NCBI GenBank assembly: GCA_963596005.1
Contig: CAVBJF010000005.1
Location: forward strand, 1-64,000
Direction of reading: 5' to 3'
DNA length: 64,000 bases
DNA from: Gallibacter pasteurianus_A
GTDB taxonomy: Bacteria > Bacillota > Clostridia > Peptostreptococcales > Anaerovoracaceae
Shown one piece after another: positions 52,014 to 60,890 of the stretch; the first letter of the stretch is position 1; every line of letters starts with the position of its first letter. A program made the translations under genes and the position numbers. Under the pieces are notes generated by a model, which worked only from the letters and a program-made list of their open reading frames with translations, had not been told where the DNA came from and ran no database searches.

Positions 52014-54191
52014 ATGAAAAGCCTTATAATAGCAGAAAAACCGTCGGTCGCACGCAATATAGCCGATGCAACAGGCGTTAAAACAAGAAAAGATGGGTAT
52101 TTAGAGGGTGACCAATATATCATAACATGGGTATTTGGTCACTTGCTTCAGTTATATGATGCGGTAGATTATGATCCTAAAATGAAGTCGTGGAGGATGG
52201 AGAATTTTCCATTCATACCTGATGAGTTTAAGTATAAAATAAAAATGCAAGCTGCGGATAAGACAAAGATAGATGAGGGAGCAAAAAAACAGCTTGAGAC
52301 CATAAAAAATCTCGCTCAAAGAGATGATGTCGATAAAATAATATCCGCCACAGACTGGGATAGAGAAGGACAGATAATTGCTGATGAAATCTTTAAAAGT
52401 ATCAAACCAACAAAGGATATAGAGAGACTACTGCTAAATGAATGGACGCCAAATGAAGTTACGCTTGGGCTTTCAAACCTAAAACCAAATTTGCAAATGA
52501 AGTCTCTCAGTGATGCAGGATTTGGCAGGCAGACTGCGGACTGGCTTATCGGTATAAATTTAACATCCGTAGCGACAGTTAAGTATAGAAATACAGGCCA
52601 TAAAACTCTCTTAAATGTCGGTAGAGTCCTTATGCCTACATTAAAAATTATATATGACAGAGATAAGCAGATTGAGGAGTTTAAGGAAAGCAAATATTAT
52701 AAGGTGATTTTAGATTTACTTACGTCGTTAGAAGACAGCATAGAGGGAATATTTTATACGATTGACACCAAAACTGACGGCGATAGAACAGAAAAATTTG
52801 AGACGGAAAAAGAGGCGCAAAGTATAGTAGATGAGCTTATAAATAATGAGCTTGAGATTGCAAAAAAGCAGGTCGAACGAAAAAGCGAAAATGCACCGTT
52901 TTTATTTAATTTATCGAATTTACAAGGATACATAACATCGAAGTATCAGGGTTGGACTTCTGAAAAGGTTTTGAAGGTGGCACAGGACTTATATGAAAAG
53001 AAATTTATTACATATCCGAGGACAGCAAGCAATGTTTTAGATGAAAGTCTAAAGGATAAGGCGAAGAGAGTTCTTGATGCCGTGAAAAAAGGCGTTGCAT
53101 TTGAAGGTCAGATAAAATTTAAGGATACAAAGCGAATTTTTGACAGCAAAAAGGTTGAGTCGCACAGCGCGATCATTCCGACATATATAATTCCGCAAAA
53201 TCTCACGCCTGATGAGCAAAAAGTATATGACGCGGTAAAAAATAGGTTTTTAGCACAGTTTTTACCACAGGCAATAAGCGAGGAAACAAGGCTTGAAGCT
53301 CCTGTGCTACTTACAAATGGCAGGCAAGGGGTTGTCGTTATAAAAGGAAAAGTGCAGATAGAACCGGGCTTTAAGCTCGCAGAAAAAATACAGTCAAAGG
53401 ATAATATTTTGCCTGTAATAAATAAAGGAGATAAGCTCTTAGTAAAAGGTGGAAAGGCAAGTGAGGTTGTTAAAAAACCACCAAAGCACCATACGGAAAA
53501 AACCCTGCTAAAGGTAATGGAAACCTGCGGCAAAAGCGTAGATGCAAATGAGGAAGACTCAGACGAGATGATGTTTTCAATTTTGAGCGGATTTTCGATA
53601 GGAACACCGGCGACACGTGCGCAAACTATACAAAAGTTAAAGACGGCGGGATATATAAAAGCAAATAAAAAATCTCTTTTTATAACAGAGCTTGGTAAAA
53701 TTATGGTGGAGACATTCCCTGTAAAGGAGCTTTTTGACCTCGACTATACCGGTAGACTCGAAAAGACGCTCTCAGATATAGAAAAGGGCAAATTTGAACA
53801 AGAGGAGTTTTTAAATTTTATAAAGAAGTTTGTTTCAAAATCCGTAAATGATATAAAAGAGAGCAAGGAATTTGGTGGGAAGGTAATCCTTGATGAAAAC
53901 GCAAAAAGCGTAGGCACATGTCCCGAATGCGGAAATCCTGTGATAGAAACGGCGAAAGCATTTGGTTGTAGCAATTGGCGAAACGGTTGCAAATTTACGG
54001 TCTGGAAAGATGATAAGTATATTCATTCCTTTGGCAAAGAGGTCAGCACGCAGATGGTCGAGCTGCTTTTAAAAAACGGCAAGGTTGGATTTCATGGACT
54101 TGTCAGCAAAAAAGGAAATAAATTCAGCGCTTACTTGAGCTACAAAAAGGGCGATGACGGTAGATACAGGTGGGAGCTCGAATTTATCTAA
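52014..54191 (+). CDS. topB: DNA topoisomerase III
   Basis: A 725-residue type IA topoisomerase that relaxes and decatenates DNA by passing single strands. The Toprim domain has IIAEKPSVARNIA near residues 4-16 and SATDWDREGQ near 112-121, the catalytic tyrosine is in FITYPRTAS near 329-337, and a C-terminal zinc-like segment TCPECGNP with a second CSNWRNGC pair lies near 640-670. I chose ATG 52014, where family similarity begins; an upstream in-frame ATG at 51987 lies inside the preceding gene. TopB enzymes occur both on chromosomes and on mobile elements, but here the context is chromosomal. Confidence 0.93.
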   Translation: MKSLIIAEKPSVARNIADATGVKTRKDGYLEGDQYIITWVFGHLLQLYDAVDYDPKMKSWRMENFPFIPDEFKYKIKMQAADKTKIDEGAKKQLETIKNLAQRDDVDKIISATDWDREGQIIADEIFKSIKPTKDIERLLLNEWTPNEVTLGLSNLKPNLQMKSLSDAGFGRQTADWLIGINLTSVATVKYRNTGHKTLLNVGRVLMPTLKIIYDRDKQIEEFKESKYYKVILDLLTSLEDSIEGIFYTIDTKTDGDRTEKFETEKEAQSIVDELINNELEIAKKQVERKSENAPFLFNLSNLQGYITSKYQGWTSEKVLKVAQDLYEKKFITYPRTASNVLDESLKDKAKRVLDAVKKGVAFEGQIKFKDTKRIFDSKKVESHSAIIPTYIIPQNLTPDEQKVYDAVKNRFLAQFLPQAISEETRLEAPVLLTNGRQGVVVIKGKVQIEPGFKLAEKIQSKDNILPVINKGDKLLVKGGKASEVVKKPPKHHTEKTLLKVMETCGKSVDANEEDSDEMMFSILSGFSIGTPATRAQTIQKLKTAGYIKANKKSLFITELGKIMVETFPVKELFDLDYTGRLEKTLSDIEKGKFEQEEFLNFIKKFVSKSVNDIKESKEFGGKVILDENAKSVGTCPECGNPVIETAKAFGCSNWRNGCKFTVWKDDKYIHSFGKEVSTQMVELLLKNGKVGFHGLVSKKGNKFSAYLSYKKGDDGRYRWELEFI

Positions 54192-54230
54192 AGTATAGTT
54201 TTTTGATTAAAATTCTGATAAAATGGATAT

Positions 54231-56867
54231 ATGGAAAATCAAGTAATAATCATAGACGGAAACAGTTTAGTGAATAGGGCTTACTATGCGATGCAAAGGC
54301 CAATGATAACAAAGGAAGGCATGTATACACAAGGGATATATGGCTTTCTTAATATGTTGGAAAAGATAAAAAAAGACTATAAGCCACAATATATAATCGT
54401 GACATTTGATGTAAAAGCACCGACCTTTAGGCATGAACAGTATGAGCAATACAAGGCGGGTAGAAAAAAAATGCCACTTGAGCTTGCCATGCAGATACCG
54501 CTCTTAAAAGAAATCTTAGACGCTATGAATATAAGACGCGTCGAGCTTGAAGGCTTTGAAGCGGATGATTTGATTGGCACAATATCAAAAAAAGCGGAGG
54601 ATGAGGGCAAAAAAACGCTTATCATAACAGGAGATAAGGATGCACTTCAGCTTGCCAGCAAAAAAACGCAGGTGCTTATTACAAAGAAAGGCATCTCACA
54701 ATTTGCTTTATATGATGAGAATGCCTTTTTGAATGAGTATGGATTTCCTGTTACAAGCTTTATAGATTATAAGGCTATTGTCGGCGATAAGTCGGATAAT
54801 ATTCCCGGTGTTGCAGGGATTGGGGACAAAGGCACAACAAAACTGATATGTGATTATAAAACGCTTGAAAACATATATAAAAACATAGAAGAAGTAGAGC
54901 CAAAGGGCATAAAAAACAAACTCATTGAAAATGAAACCGCTGCATATATGAGCAAAAGGCTTGCAACTATAAATAAAAATGTACCAATTGATATAGATTT
55001 GGAGGATTGTAAGCTGACGGAGCCGGACTATAAAAAACTAGTGGAGCTATATAAAAAGCTCGAGTTTAATAACTTTTTAAAAAAACTAGATATACCTAAT
55101 GTGGCGGAATCCGGTGCAGGCTTGCCCATATATAAAACGGTTGAAATAGGGAAAGACATTTCGTTAGCGGAACTTATAAAATGTTTGAGCATAATAAACG
55201 ATGAGGATGATGCAGCTTGTGCAGGATTTGAAGATGCGGTCGGACTTCGTATATACTCTGATAACAATCATAAAAAAAAGCCTAAAATTGATGCGATTGC
55301 AGTCTTTTTTGGCGATACCGTTTATTTCCAAAAAAATACATCTGATGAAAGTGTGCAGAGCATATATGAGGCGATAAAGACTTCCGGCAAAAAAATTTAT
55401 GGGCATGATTTAAAAAACGAAATATATAATCTGATGTATCTTTCCGAAAAGGAATTTAATTTGGCCTTTGATACGGCAATAGCTAAATATGTGCTCGAAC
55501 CATCTGCAAGCGACTACTCGTTAAAGAGGATAGCAAGTGAGGATTTTTTTGTAAAGATCGAAACAGACAATTTGCCGAAAAGAGCATCTACTGAATTTGC
55601 AATCATAAACGAGCTGATGATAAAGCAAAAGGAAGATATAAAAGAGCAGGGCCTTGAGGGCTTACTTTATGATGTGGAGCTTCCACTTATAGAGATTATG
55701 GCATCAATGGAATATAAGGGTATGAGCCTTGACATTGACTATTTAAAAAAACTAGGTGATGAGCTTTTAAAAAGAGAAAATGAGTTAACTACAAATATAC
55801 ACATGCTTGCAGGAGAAAATTTCAACATAAACTCACCTGTGCAGCTTGGTATGATTTTATTTGAAAAGCTGGGGCTTGAGCCGGCCAAAAAGACAAAAAG
55901 AGGATATGCGACAGGAGCAGAGGTTTTAGAGAAGCTAAAGGATAAGCATCCGATAATACCGCTAATTTTGGAATACAGAAAATTGACAAAGCTCACAAGC
56001 ACATATATAGACGGACTTTTGCAGGTGATATCAGATGACGGAAAGGTTCATGCTAACTTTAATCAAACTGTTACAACAACAGGTAGGATTTCGAGCTCAA
56101 ATCCGAACATGCAAAATATACCGGTAAGAGATGAGCTTGGCAAAAAGATAAGAGGAGCTTTTGTACCATCGAGCAACGAATATGTGTTTGTAGGAGCAGA
56201 CTATTCGCAGATAGAGTTGCGAGTTTTGGCACATATGAGCGGAGATGAAGCGCTTATAAAAGCTTTTAATGAAAATCAAGATATTCATAAAGCGACAGCG
56301 GCCAGAGTTATGGGCATTCCTGCCGAAGAAGTAACGAGTGCGCAGAGAAGCAGTGCCAAAGCTATAAATTTTGGTGTGATATACGGCATGAGTTCCTTTG
56401 GTCTTAGTTTGGAACTTGACATTACACGAAAGGAAGCACAAAATTATATAGATGATTATTTTAAAAAGCATGAGGCTGTTAAAAAGTTTATGGATGCTCA
56501 GATCGCATTTTGCAAAGAAAAGGGATATGTAAATACTATACTCGGAAGAAAAAGATATATAAAAGAGATAAATGCGAAGGCGTATGTAGTAAGACAGCTT
56601 GGAGAACGGCTTGCAATGAATACGCCGATACAAGGAAGTGCGGCTGACATCATAAAGCTTGCAATGATAGTCGTATATCACAGACTTTTGAGGATGAAAT
56701 CAAATCTTGTATTACAGGTGCACGACGAACTTATCATAGAGGCTCATAAGGACGAGCTTGACGATGTAAAAAAAATATTGCGCGATGCGATGGAGCATGC
56801 GATACAGCTTTCGGTCAGATTGACAGTTGATTTAAATGTCGGAGATAATTGGCGCGAACTCAAATAG
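54231..56867 (+). CDS. polA: DNA polymerase I
   Basis: An 878-residue PolA. The 5'-nuclease domain covers residues 1-290 (IDGNSLVNRAYYA, GDKDALQL, GDKSDNIPG). The 3'-5' proofreading domain at about 300-470 has lost the usual DxE motif, as in Bacillus enzymes. The polymerase domain has DYSQIELRVLAH near 658-669, RSSAKAINFGVIYG near 704-717 and the catalytic QVHDELIIE near 828-836. It fills gaps in repair and removes RNA primers. coaE follows nine bases later. The usual mutM between them is missing. Confidence 0.96.
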   Translation: MENQVIIIDGNSLVNRAYYAMQRPMITKEGMYTQGIYGFLNMLEKIKKDYKPQYIIVTFDVKAPTFRHEQYEQYKAGRKKMPLELAMQIPLLKEILDAMNIRRVELEGFEADDLIGTISKKAEDEGKKTLIITGDKDALQLASKKTQVLITKKGISQFALYDENAFLNEYGFPVTSFIDYKAIVGDKSDNIPGVAGIGDKGTTKLICDYKTLENIYKNIEEVEPKGIKNKLIENETAAYMSKRLATINKNVPIDIDLEDCKLTEPDYKKLVELYKKLEFNNFLKKLDIPNVAESGAGLPIYKTVEIGKDISLAELIKCLSIINDEDDAACAGFEDAVGLRIYSDNNHKKKPKIDAIAVFFGDTVYFQKNTSDESVQSIYEAIKTSGKKIYGHDLKNEIYNLMYLSEKEFNLAFDTAIAKYVLEPSASDYSLKRIASEDFFVKIETDNLPKRASTEFAIINELMIKQKEDIKEQGLEGLLYDVELPLIEIMASMEYKGMSLDIDYLKKLGDELLKRENELTTNIHMLAGENFNINSPVQLGMILFEKLGLEPAKKTKRGYATGAEVLEKLKDKHPIIPLILEYRKLTKLTSTYIDGLLQVISDDGKVHANFNQTVTTTGRISSSNPNMQNIPVRDELGKKIRGAFVPSSNEYVFVGADYSQIELRVLAHMSGDEALIKAFNENQDIHKATAARVMGIPAEEVTSAQRSSAKAINFGVIYGMSSFGLSLELDITRKEAQNYIDDYFKKHEAVKKFMDAQIAFCKEKGYVNTILGRKRYIKEINAKAYVVRQLGERLAMNTPIQGSAADIIKLAMIVVYHRLLRMKSNLVLQVHDELIIEAHKDELDDVKKILRDAMEHAIQLSVRLTVDLNVGDNWRELK

Positions 56868-56876
56868 GAGAAAGAG

Positions 56877-57473
56877 ATGCTGATAATTGGACTTACAGGT
56901 GGTATAGGAAGTGGCAAGAGCACGGCAACACATCATCTTGCAAAGAAAAATTATAAAATAATAGATGCAGATAAAATAGCAAGGCAAATAACGCAAAAAG
57001 GCGAGCCGACTTTAGATGAATTAAAAGCTGCCTTTGGAGATGAAATCATCGACAAAACAACAGGCGAGTTAAAGCGAAAAATGTTGGCAGAAATGGCATT
57101 TAGCGATAGCAAAAAAGAAAAAAAGTTAAATGAAATAACGCATAAAGCAATAATAAATAGAATAGAAAATGATATAGAAAAATACAAGGAAACCGGAGAG
57201 GCAATAGTATTTTTAGAAGCGCCGTTGCTTTTTGAAACGGGTGTTGACAAGTATTGCGATTTAGTGTGGCTTGTAGTAGCCGAACACGAAAAAAAGGTAG
57301 AGCGCATCATGACTCGTGAAAAAATCTCGCAGGAGGACATAATAAACAGGATAAATTGCCAGATGAAGGATAGCGAAAAAATACCTCTTGCAGATGAGGT
57401 GATAGATAATTCAAGCGAAAGGGAAAACCTGCTCAAGCAAATAGATGAGTTGATAAGCAAATATGAAAGATAA
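56877..57473 (+). CDS. coaE: Dephospho-CoA kinase
   Basis: A 198-residue P-loop kinase making CoA from dephospho-CoA and ATP. GLTGGIGSGKST is at residues 5-16, the LEAPLLFETG stretch near 112-121 contacts substrate and the C-terminal R-E-x-x-L segment is present. GGAGAAAG precedes the ATG. It is nine bases after polA, a common pairing, and overlaps the next gene by eleven bases, so all three are co-translated. Confidence 0.95.
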   Translation: MLIIGLTGGIGSGKSTATHHLAKKNYKIIDADKIARQITQKGEPTLDELKAAFGDEIIDKTTGELKRKMLAEMAFSDSKKEKKLNEITHKAIINRIENDIEKYKETGEAIVFLEAPLLFETGVDKYCDLVWLVVAEHEKKVERIMTREKISQEDIINRINCQMKDSEKIPLADEVIDNSSERENLLKQIDELISKYER

Positions 57474-59127
57474 GATCGTAGGAAAAATTAAAGCTTTAAA
57501 AAATTATAAGGAATGGAGAAGGGACACTGTCAGAAAAGCGATAATGCTCGTAGTCCTGATTTTGTTTTTGTGTATTTTAGTAATTTATAAATGTGCGCAA
57601 AGCGATAAGGTTGACGAAAATATCGGAAAGACAGAGATAGTTGACAACGAGGTGAAGCGAGTGGAGCTTTATATGTATCCTTTGCAATCTTTAAATCCGC
57701 TTTTAACAGCAGACGAAAATTTACAATATATAAATAAGCTTATATACAGCAGTTTGTTTGATTTTGACGAAAATATGACGCCTGTGGGCGATTTGGCGGA
57801 CAGTTATAGCTTTGACGGCAAAAATGTCGAGATAAAGCTCAAAGATGCAAAGTGGCAAGACGGTCAAAAGGTGAGCGCAGAAGATGTCGACTTTACTGTA
57901 AGAGCTATAAAACAGATAGGCGATAAGTGCCCATATTACGAAAAAGCTGATAAGATAAGGACAGTAAGCGGAAGCGGTAAAAATTTAACAATAACATTCA
58001 AGGAAGCTAATGACATATCGTTAGCGGATTTATCTTTTCCGATTGTAGCGGAGCACGAATATAAAAGCGTATATTCCTTTGTAAATGATGATACCGATTT
58101 TGAGCCTTTTGGCAGCGGAATGTATAAATTTGATTCTTATGAGCCGGGCGATTATCTTATGCTTGATGTTAATGATGAGTATTATGGTACTAAACCTATA
58201 AGCAAGGTTCGTGTAAATATAGTAAAAAGGGATGCTTCTCTTACAAAATTGCTCGAAACAAGCAATATAAGCATCTTATATGAAAAATCTCTAATGAGGC
58301 AAGCAAAGATAACAAAAAAGGACATAAAGATAAATGATATAGTAAGTAACCAAGTTGAATTTGTCGGTATAAATACTAAAAAACAAATTTTAGCTGATAA
58401 AAAGATAAGGCGTGCGCTTATGCAAGCGATCGACCAAAAAACCATATTAGAGGAGGGATATTATACGAGCGCTATTGCAAGTGACAGCTTGTATTTTCCC
58501 AATTATTTAGGTGCCGAAGAGGCAAAAACATATAAATACGACCTCGAAAAGGCTACAAAAGCGCTAAAAAAGCTTGGCTTTGAGGATACAAATGACGACG
58601 GCATCTTAGAGAGTGAAGACGGAATAAAATTTTCGATAAAAATCCTTGTAAATAAAGATAATGCACAGAGGGTTACAGTTGCAGAAAACCTGCAGGAGAA
58701 TTTAGAAAAGCTCAATATCGATGTTACGGTTGATGCGAGAAGCGAAAGCGAGTATCTTGCAACGCTAAAGACGGGAAATTACGATATTTATGTCGGAGGT
58801 ATGCGAATGGGCGAAAGCATGGATTTTAGGAGCCTTGTGCAGGCTGACGGTGAAAATAACTATGTAGGCTATGATAATCAAGAGCTTAGCGAAAGCATGG
58901 ATGAATTGATGAGCGGACAAAAGACAGCGGATGCAAAGAATCTACTTGTAGAAATTAAAAAAAATCTAAAAGAAGATGCCATATACTATTGCATTGGATA
59001 CCAAACTTATGGTATTGTAGAAGCACCGGTTTTTAAAGGTGAGATAAAATCCACATTTGCAAATCCATACAAAGGCATAGAAGCATGGTATTGTGTGTAT
59101 GAGCAGAGAAAAACCGATGATAAATAA
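57463..59127 (+). CDS. Family 5 solute-binding protein, membrane-anchored
   Basis: A 554-residue extracytoplasmic solute-binding protein of the SBP_bac_5 type, related to oligopeptide-binding proteins (ESLNPLLTADENLQYINKLIYSSLF near residues 74-98, GSGMYKFDSYEPGDY near 211-225, DTNDDGILESEDG near 377-389). The N-terminus has a 27-residue basic start and one membrane helix, but the cysteine after it follows VIYK and not a normal lipobox, so it is probably held by the helix. No permease or ATPase genes are adjacent, which makes it an orphan binding protein. It overlaps coaE. A tRNA gene starts 13 bases after its stop. Confidence 0.85.
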   Translation: MKDKIVGKIKALKNYKEWRRDTVRKAIMLVVLILFLCILVIYKCAQSDKVDENIGKTEIVDNEVKRVELYMYPLQSLNPLLTADENLQYINKLIYSSLFDFDENMTPVGDLADSYSFDGKNVEIKLKDAKWQDGQKVSAEDVDFTVRAIKQIGDKCPYYEKADKIRTVSGSGKNLTITFKEANDISLADLSFPIVAEHEYKSVYSFVNDDTDFEPFGSGMYKFDSYEPGDYLMLDVNDEYYGTKPISKVRVNIVKRDASLTKLLETSNISILYEKSLMRQAKITKKDIKINDIVSNQVEFVGINTKKQILADKKIRRALMQAIDQKTILEEGYYTSAIASDSLYFPNYLGAEEAKTYKYDLEKATKALKKLGFEDTNDDGILESEDGIKFSIKILVNKDNAQRVTVAENLQENLEKLNIDVTVDARSESEYLATLKTGNYDIYVGGMRMGESMDFRSLVQADGENNYVGYDNQELSESMDELMSGQKTADAKNLLVEIKKNLKEDAIYYCIGYQTYGIVEAPVFKGEIKSTFANPYKGIEAWYCVYEQRKTDDK

Positions 59128-59140
59128 GAAGATATGTTTT

Positions 59141-59227
59141 GCGACTGTGGCGGAACAGGCAGACGCGCTGTCTTGAGGGGGCAGTAAGGTTACCCTTGTG
59201 CGAGTTCGAATCTCGCCAGTCGCACCA
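59141..59227 (+). tRNA. tRNA-Leu (GAG anticodon)
   Basis: GCGACTG at the start pairs with CAGTCGC before an encoded ACCA. The anticodon stem CTGTC/GGCAG encloses TTGAGGG, giving anticodon GAG for leucine. A long variable arm (AAGG/CCTT) and the T arm GCGAG-TTCGAAT-CTCGC complete a class II tRNA. It follows the solute-binding protein gene by 13 bases and is followed by a terminator. It marks the left edge of the foreign-looking region. Confidence 0.95.
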
Positions 59228-59265
59228 ATGATGTATCTGTTCGAACTAATAAAACAGATAGATAC

Positions 59266-59303
59266 AAAAATCAATCAGAAAATAAATCTGGTTGATTTTT
59301 TTG
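59266..59303 (+). terminator. Terminator after tRNA-Leu
   Basis: AAAAATCAATCAGA at 59266-59279 pairs with TCTGGTTGATTTTT at 59287-59300 (one T-G pair) around a seven-base loop and runs into a T tract. It probably ends the tRNA transcript. A second small inverted repeat TATCTGTT/AACAGATA lies at 59234-59260. Confidence 0.8.
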
Positions 59304-59403
59304 TTGTCTAAAAATAATATAAAAATCATCCAAATGAAAGGATGGTGTTAAAATTGAAAATAATTACATTAAACAGAAGATTTTTTTAAAAAATTTTTGC
59401 ACA

Positions 59404-59446
59404 CGAATAAGTCTGAAAACTTTTTGATTTTTTTCAGATTTGTTCG
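59404..59446 (-). terminator. Terminator of the TetR regulator gene
   Basis: CGAATAAGTCTGAAAA at 59404-59419 pairs with TTTTCAGATTTGTTCG at 59431-59446 over 16 positions with two wobble pairs. It overlaps the last codons of the leftward TetR gene and is followed leftward by a T-rich tract. The sequence between it and the tRNA terminator shows only a small CATCC/GGATG hairpin at 59327-59344. Confidence 0.65.
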
Positions 59447-60006
59447 TTGCAAAACAAGATTTTAAAAATATTTTTTGTATTCGTACATATTTCCTCTAAT
59501 GAATAATCAGATTTTACAGTAAAATAATTAAGGACCTGGTTTACCATTCCATCTGTAAAAAAAGCAATTTCAAACTTTAAAGTATTAGATTTTTTAAAAT
59601 TTGGATTATTATTTAAGGAATCATATAATTTTTCTAATATTAAATGATTTAATTTTTTTAGAAAAAGCTGAGGTTCATTAGATGAAAGTAAAAGTCTATA
59701 AATATCTTGATTTTCTTTTAAATATGCTATTATTTCATCTAAATATTTAAAAATATCATTTAAAGTATTTAATCTTTTTTGGTTTTCAAATAATATTTTT
59801 ATTATTTCTGCTTCTAATTCTTCTGCTACAGCATAGATGCTGTCATAATGGTTATAAAATGTTCCTCTATTTATATCAGCTCTTTTAACTAGTTCTGTTA
59901 CTGTTATTTTATTTAATTCTTTATTTTCCTCTATTAGTTCTGCAAAAGTATTTTTTATAATCTTTTTAGTTTTTTCAGATGAGCGATTCAAATTTTTTAC
60001 TTTCAT
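59434..60006 (-). CDS. TetR/AcrR family transcriptional regulator
   Basis: A leftward 190-residue TetR-type repressor. The helix-turn-helix ITVTELVKRADINRGTFYNHYDSIYAVAEELE lies near residues 34-65, following the family pattern with the conserved TFYNHY. The ligand domain is all-helical. It diverges from the ABC transporter genes and most likely represses them; a promoter at 60085 and an inverted repeat at 60132 lie in the gap. Codon use (mostly TTA leucine, AT-ending codons) matches the ABC genes and differs from the core genes left of tRNA-Leu. Confidence 0.88.
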   Translation of the reverse strand: MKVKNLNRSSEKTKKIIKNTFAELIEENKELNKITVTELVKRADINRGTFYNHYDSIYAVAEELEAEIIKILFENQKRLNTLNDIFKYLDEIIAYLKENQDIYRLLLSSNEPQLFLKKLNHLILEKLYDSLNNNPNFKKSNTLKFEIAFFTDGMVNQVLNYFTVKSDYSLEEICTNTKNIFKILFCNEQI

Positions 60007-60084
60007 AACTTTTATGTTTTCCTTTCCAAAATCAACAAATTTTTTTATATTGCTGATATTTCAACATAAAAAAGAATTGTGTTC

Positions 60085-60113
60085 TTAACATTATTTAATA
60101 AAAAAATTATAAT
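60085..60113 (+). promoter_or_regulatory. Promoter of ABC transporter genes
   Basis: TTAACA at 60085-60090, a 17-base spacer and a perfect TATAAT at 60108-60113 lie between the divergent TetR and ABC genes. The predicted start is about 60 bases before the ATPase start codon. Confidence 0.6.
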
Positions 60114-60131
60114 GTACTAAGTGCTAAAAGT

Positions 60132-60159
60132 CAACAGTGTTCAAAAAATAACATTGTTG
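60132..60159. promoter_or_regulatory. Candidate TetR operator
   Basis: CAACAGTGTT at 60132-60141 and AACATTGTTG at 60150-60159 form an inverted repeat with one mismatch and an eight-base spacer. It lies just downstream of the ABC promoter, a place where a bound repressor would block transcription. Confidence 0.5.
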
Positions 60160-60179
60160 TGAAAAAAGGAGGTATAAAA

Positions 60180-60881
60180 ATGGCGTATATAGAATTTAAA
60201 AATGTAGATAAAGAGTATAAGATGGGTGAAGTAACAATAAAAGCATTAGATAATACAAATTTTGAAATAGAAAAAGGAGAATTAATTGTAATCGTTGGAC
60301 CATCAGGTGCAGGGAAAACAACAACACTTAACATATTAGGAGGTATGGATAAATGCACTCGTGGGAAAGTAAAAATAGCTAATAGAGATATTACAAATTA
60401 TAATAGAAAACAATTAACAGAGTATAGAAGGAATGATATAGGATTCGTATTTCAATTTTATAATTTAGTACAAAATCTTACTGCTATTGAAAATGTAGAA
60501 CTTGCAACAGAAATATCTAAAAAGCCACTTGATCCGGCAAAAGTTTTAAAAGGTGTTGGATTAGAAAACAGAATGAGAAATTTCCCAGCTCAATTATCTG
60601 GAGGAGAACAACAAAGAGTATCAATAGCAAGAGCTGTTGCTAAAAACCCTAAAATATTATTATGTGATGAGCCTACTGGAGCATTAGATTATAAAACAGG
60701 AAAGCAAATTTTAAAACTATTACAAGATACTTGTAGAATAAATAATATAACAGTAATTATTGTAACACACAATGTAGCAATAGCACCAATGGCAGATAAA
60801 GTAATACATTTTAAAAATGGTACGGCTGAAAGTATTGAAATAAATGAAAATCCATTACCAGTAGAACAAATTGAATGGTAG
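60180..60881 (+). CDS. ABC transporter ATP-binding protein (MacB/LolD type)
   Basis: A 233-residue ATPase of the MacB/LolD/FtsE type. Walker A is VGPSGAGKTT near residues 38-47, the Q loop lies in FVFQFYNLVQ, the signature is QLSGGEQQRVSIARA near 139-153 and Walker B with switch is ILLCDEPTGALD near 159-170. The start is ATG 60180 with AAAGGAGG eight bases before; the in-frame GTG at 60159 precedes that site. It is followed nine bases later by its permease. The cassette type moves lipids, peptides or drugs, or works mechanically on the envelope; the substrate is unknown. Codon use marks it as foreign to the core genes. Confidence 0.93.
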   Translation: MAYIEFKNVDKEYKMGEVTIKALDNTNFEIEKGELIVIVGPSGAGKTTTLNILGGMDKCTRGKVKIANRDITNYNRKQLTEYRRNDIGFVFQFYNLVQNLTAIENVELATEISKKPLDPAKVLKGVGLENRMRNFPAQLSGGEQQRVSIARAVAKNPKILLCDEPTGALDYKTGKQILKLLQDTCRINNITVIIVTHNVAIAPMADKVIHFKNGTAESIEINENPLPVEQIEW

Positions 60882-60890
60882 GTGATAAAA

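Noticed and set aside
59230..60180. Possible integrase or insertion sequence remnant next to tRNA-Leu
   Set aside because: No reading frame resembles an integrase or transposase, and no copy of the tRNA 3' end is seen again before 64000.
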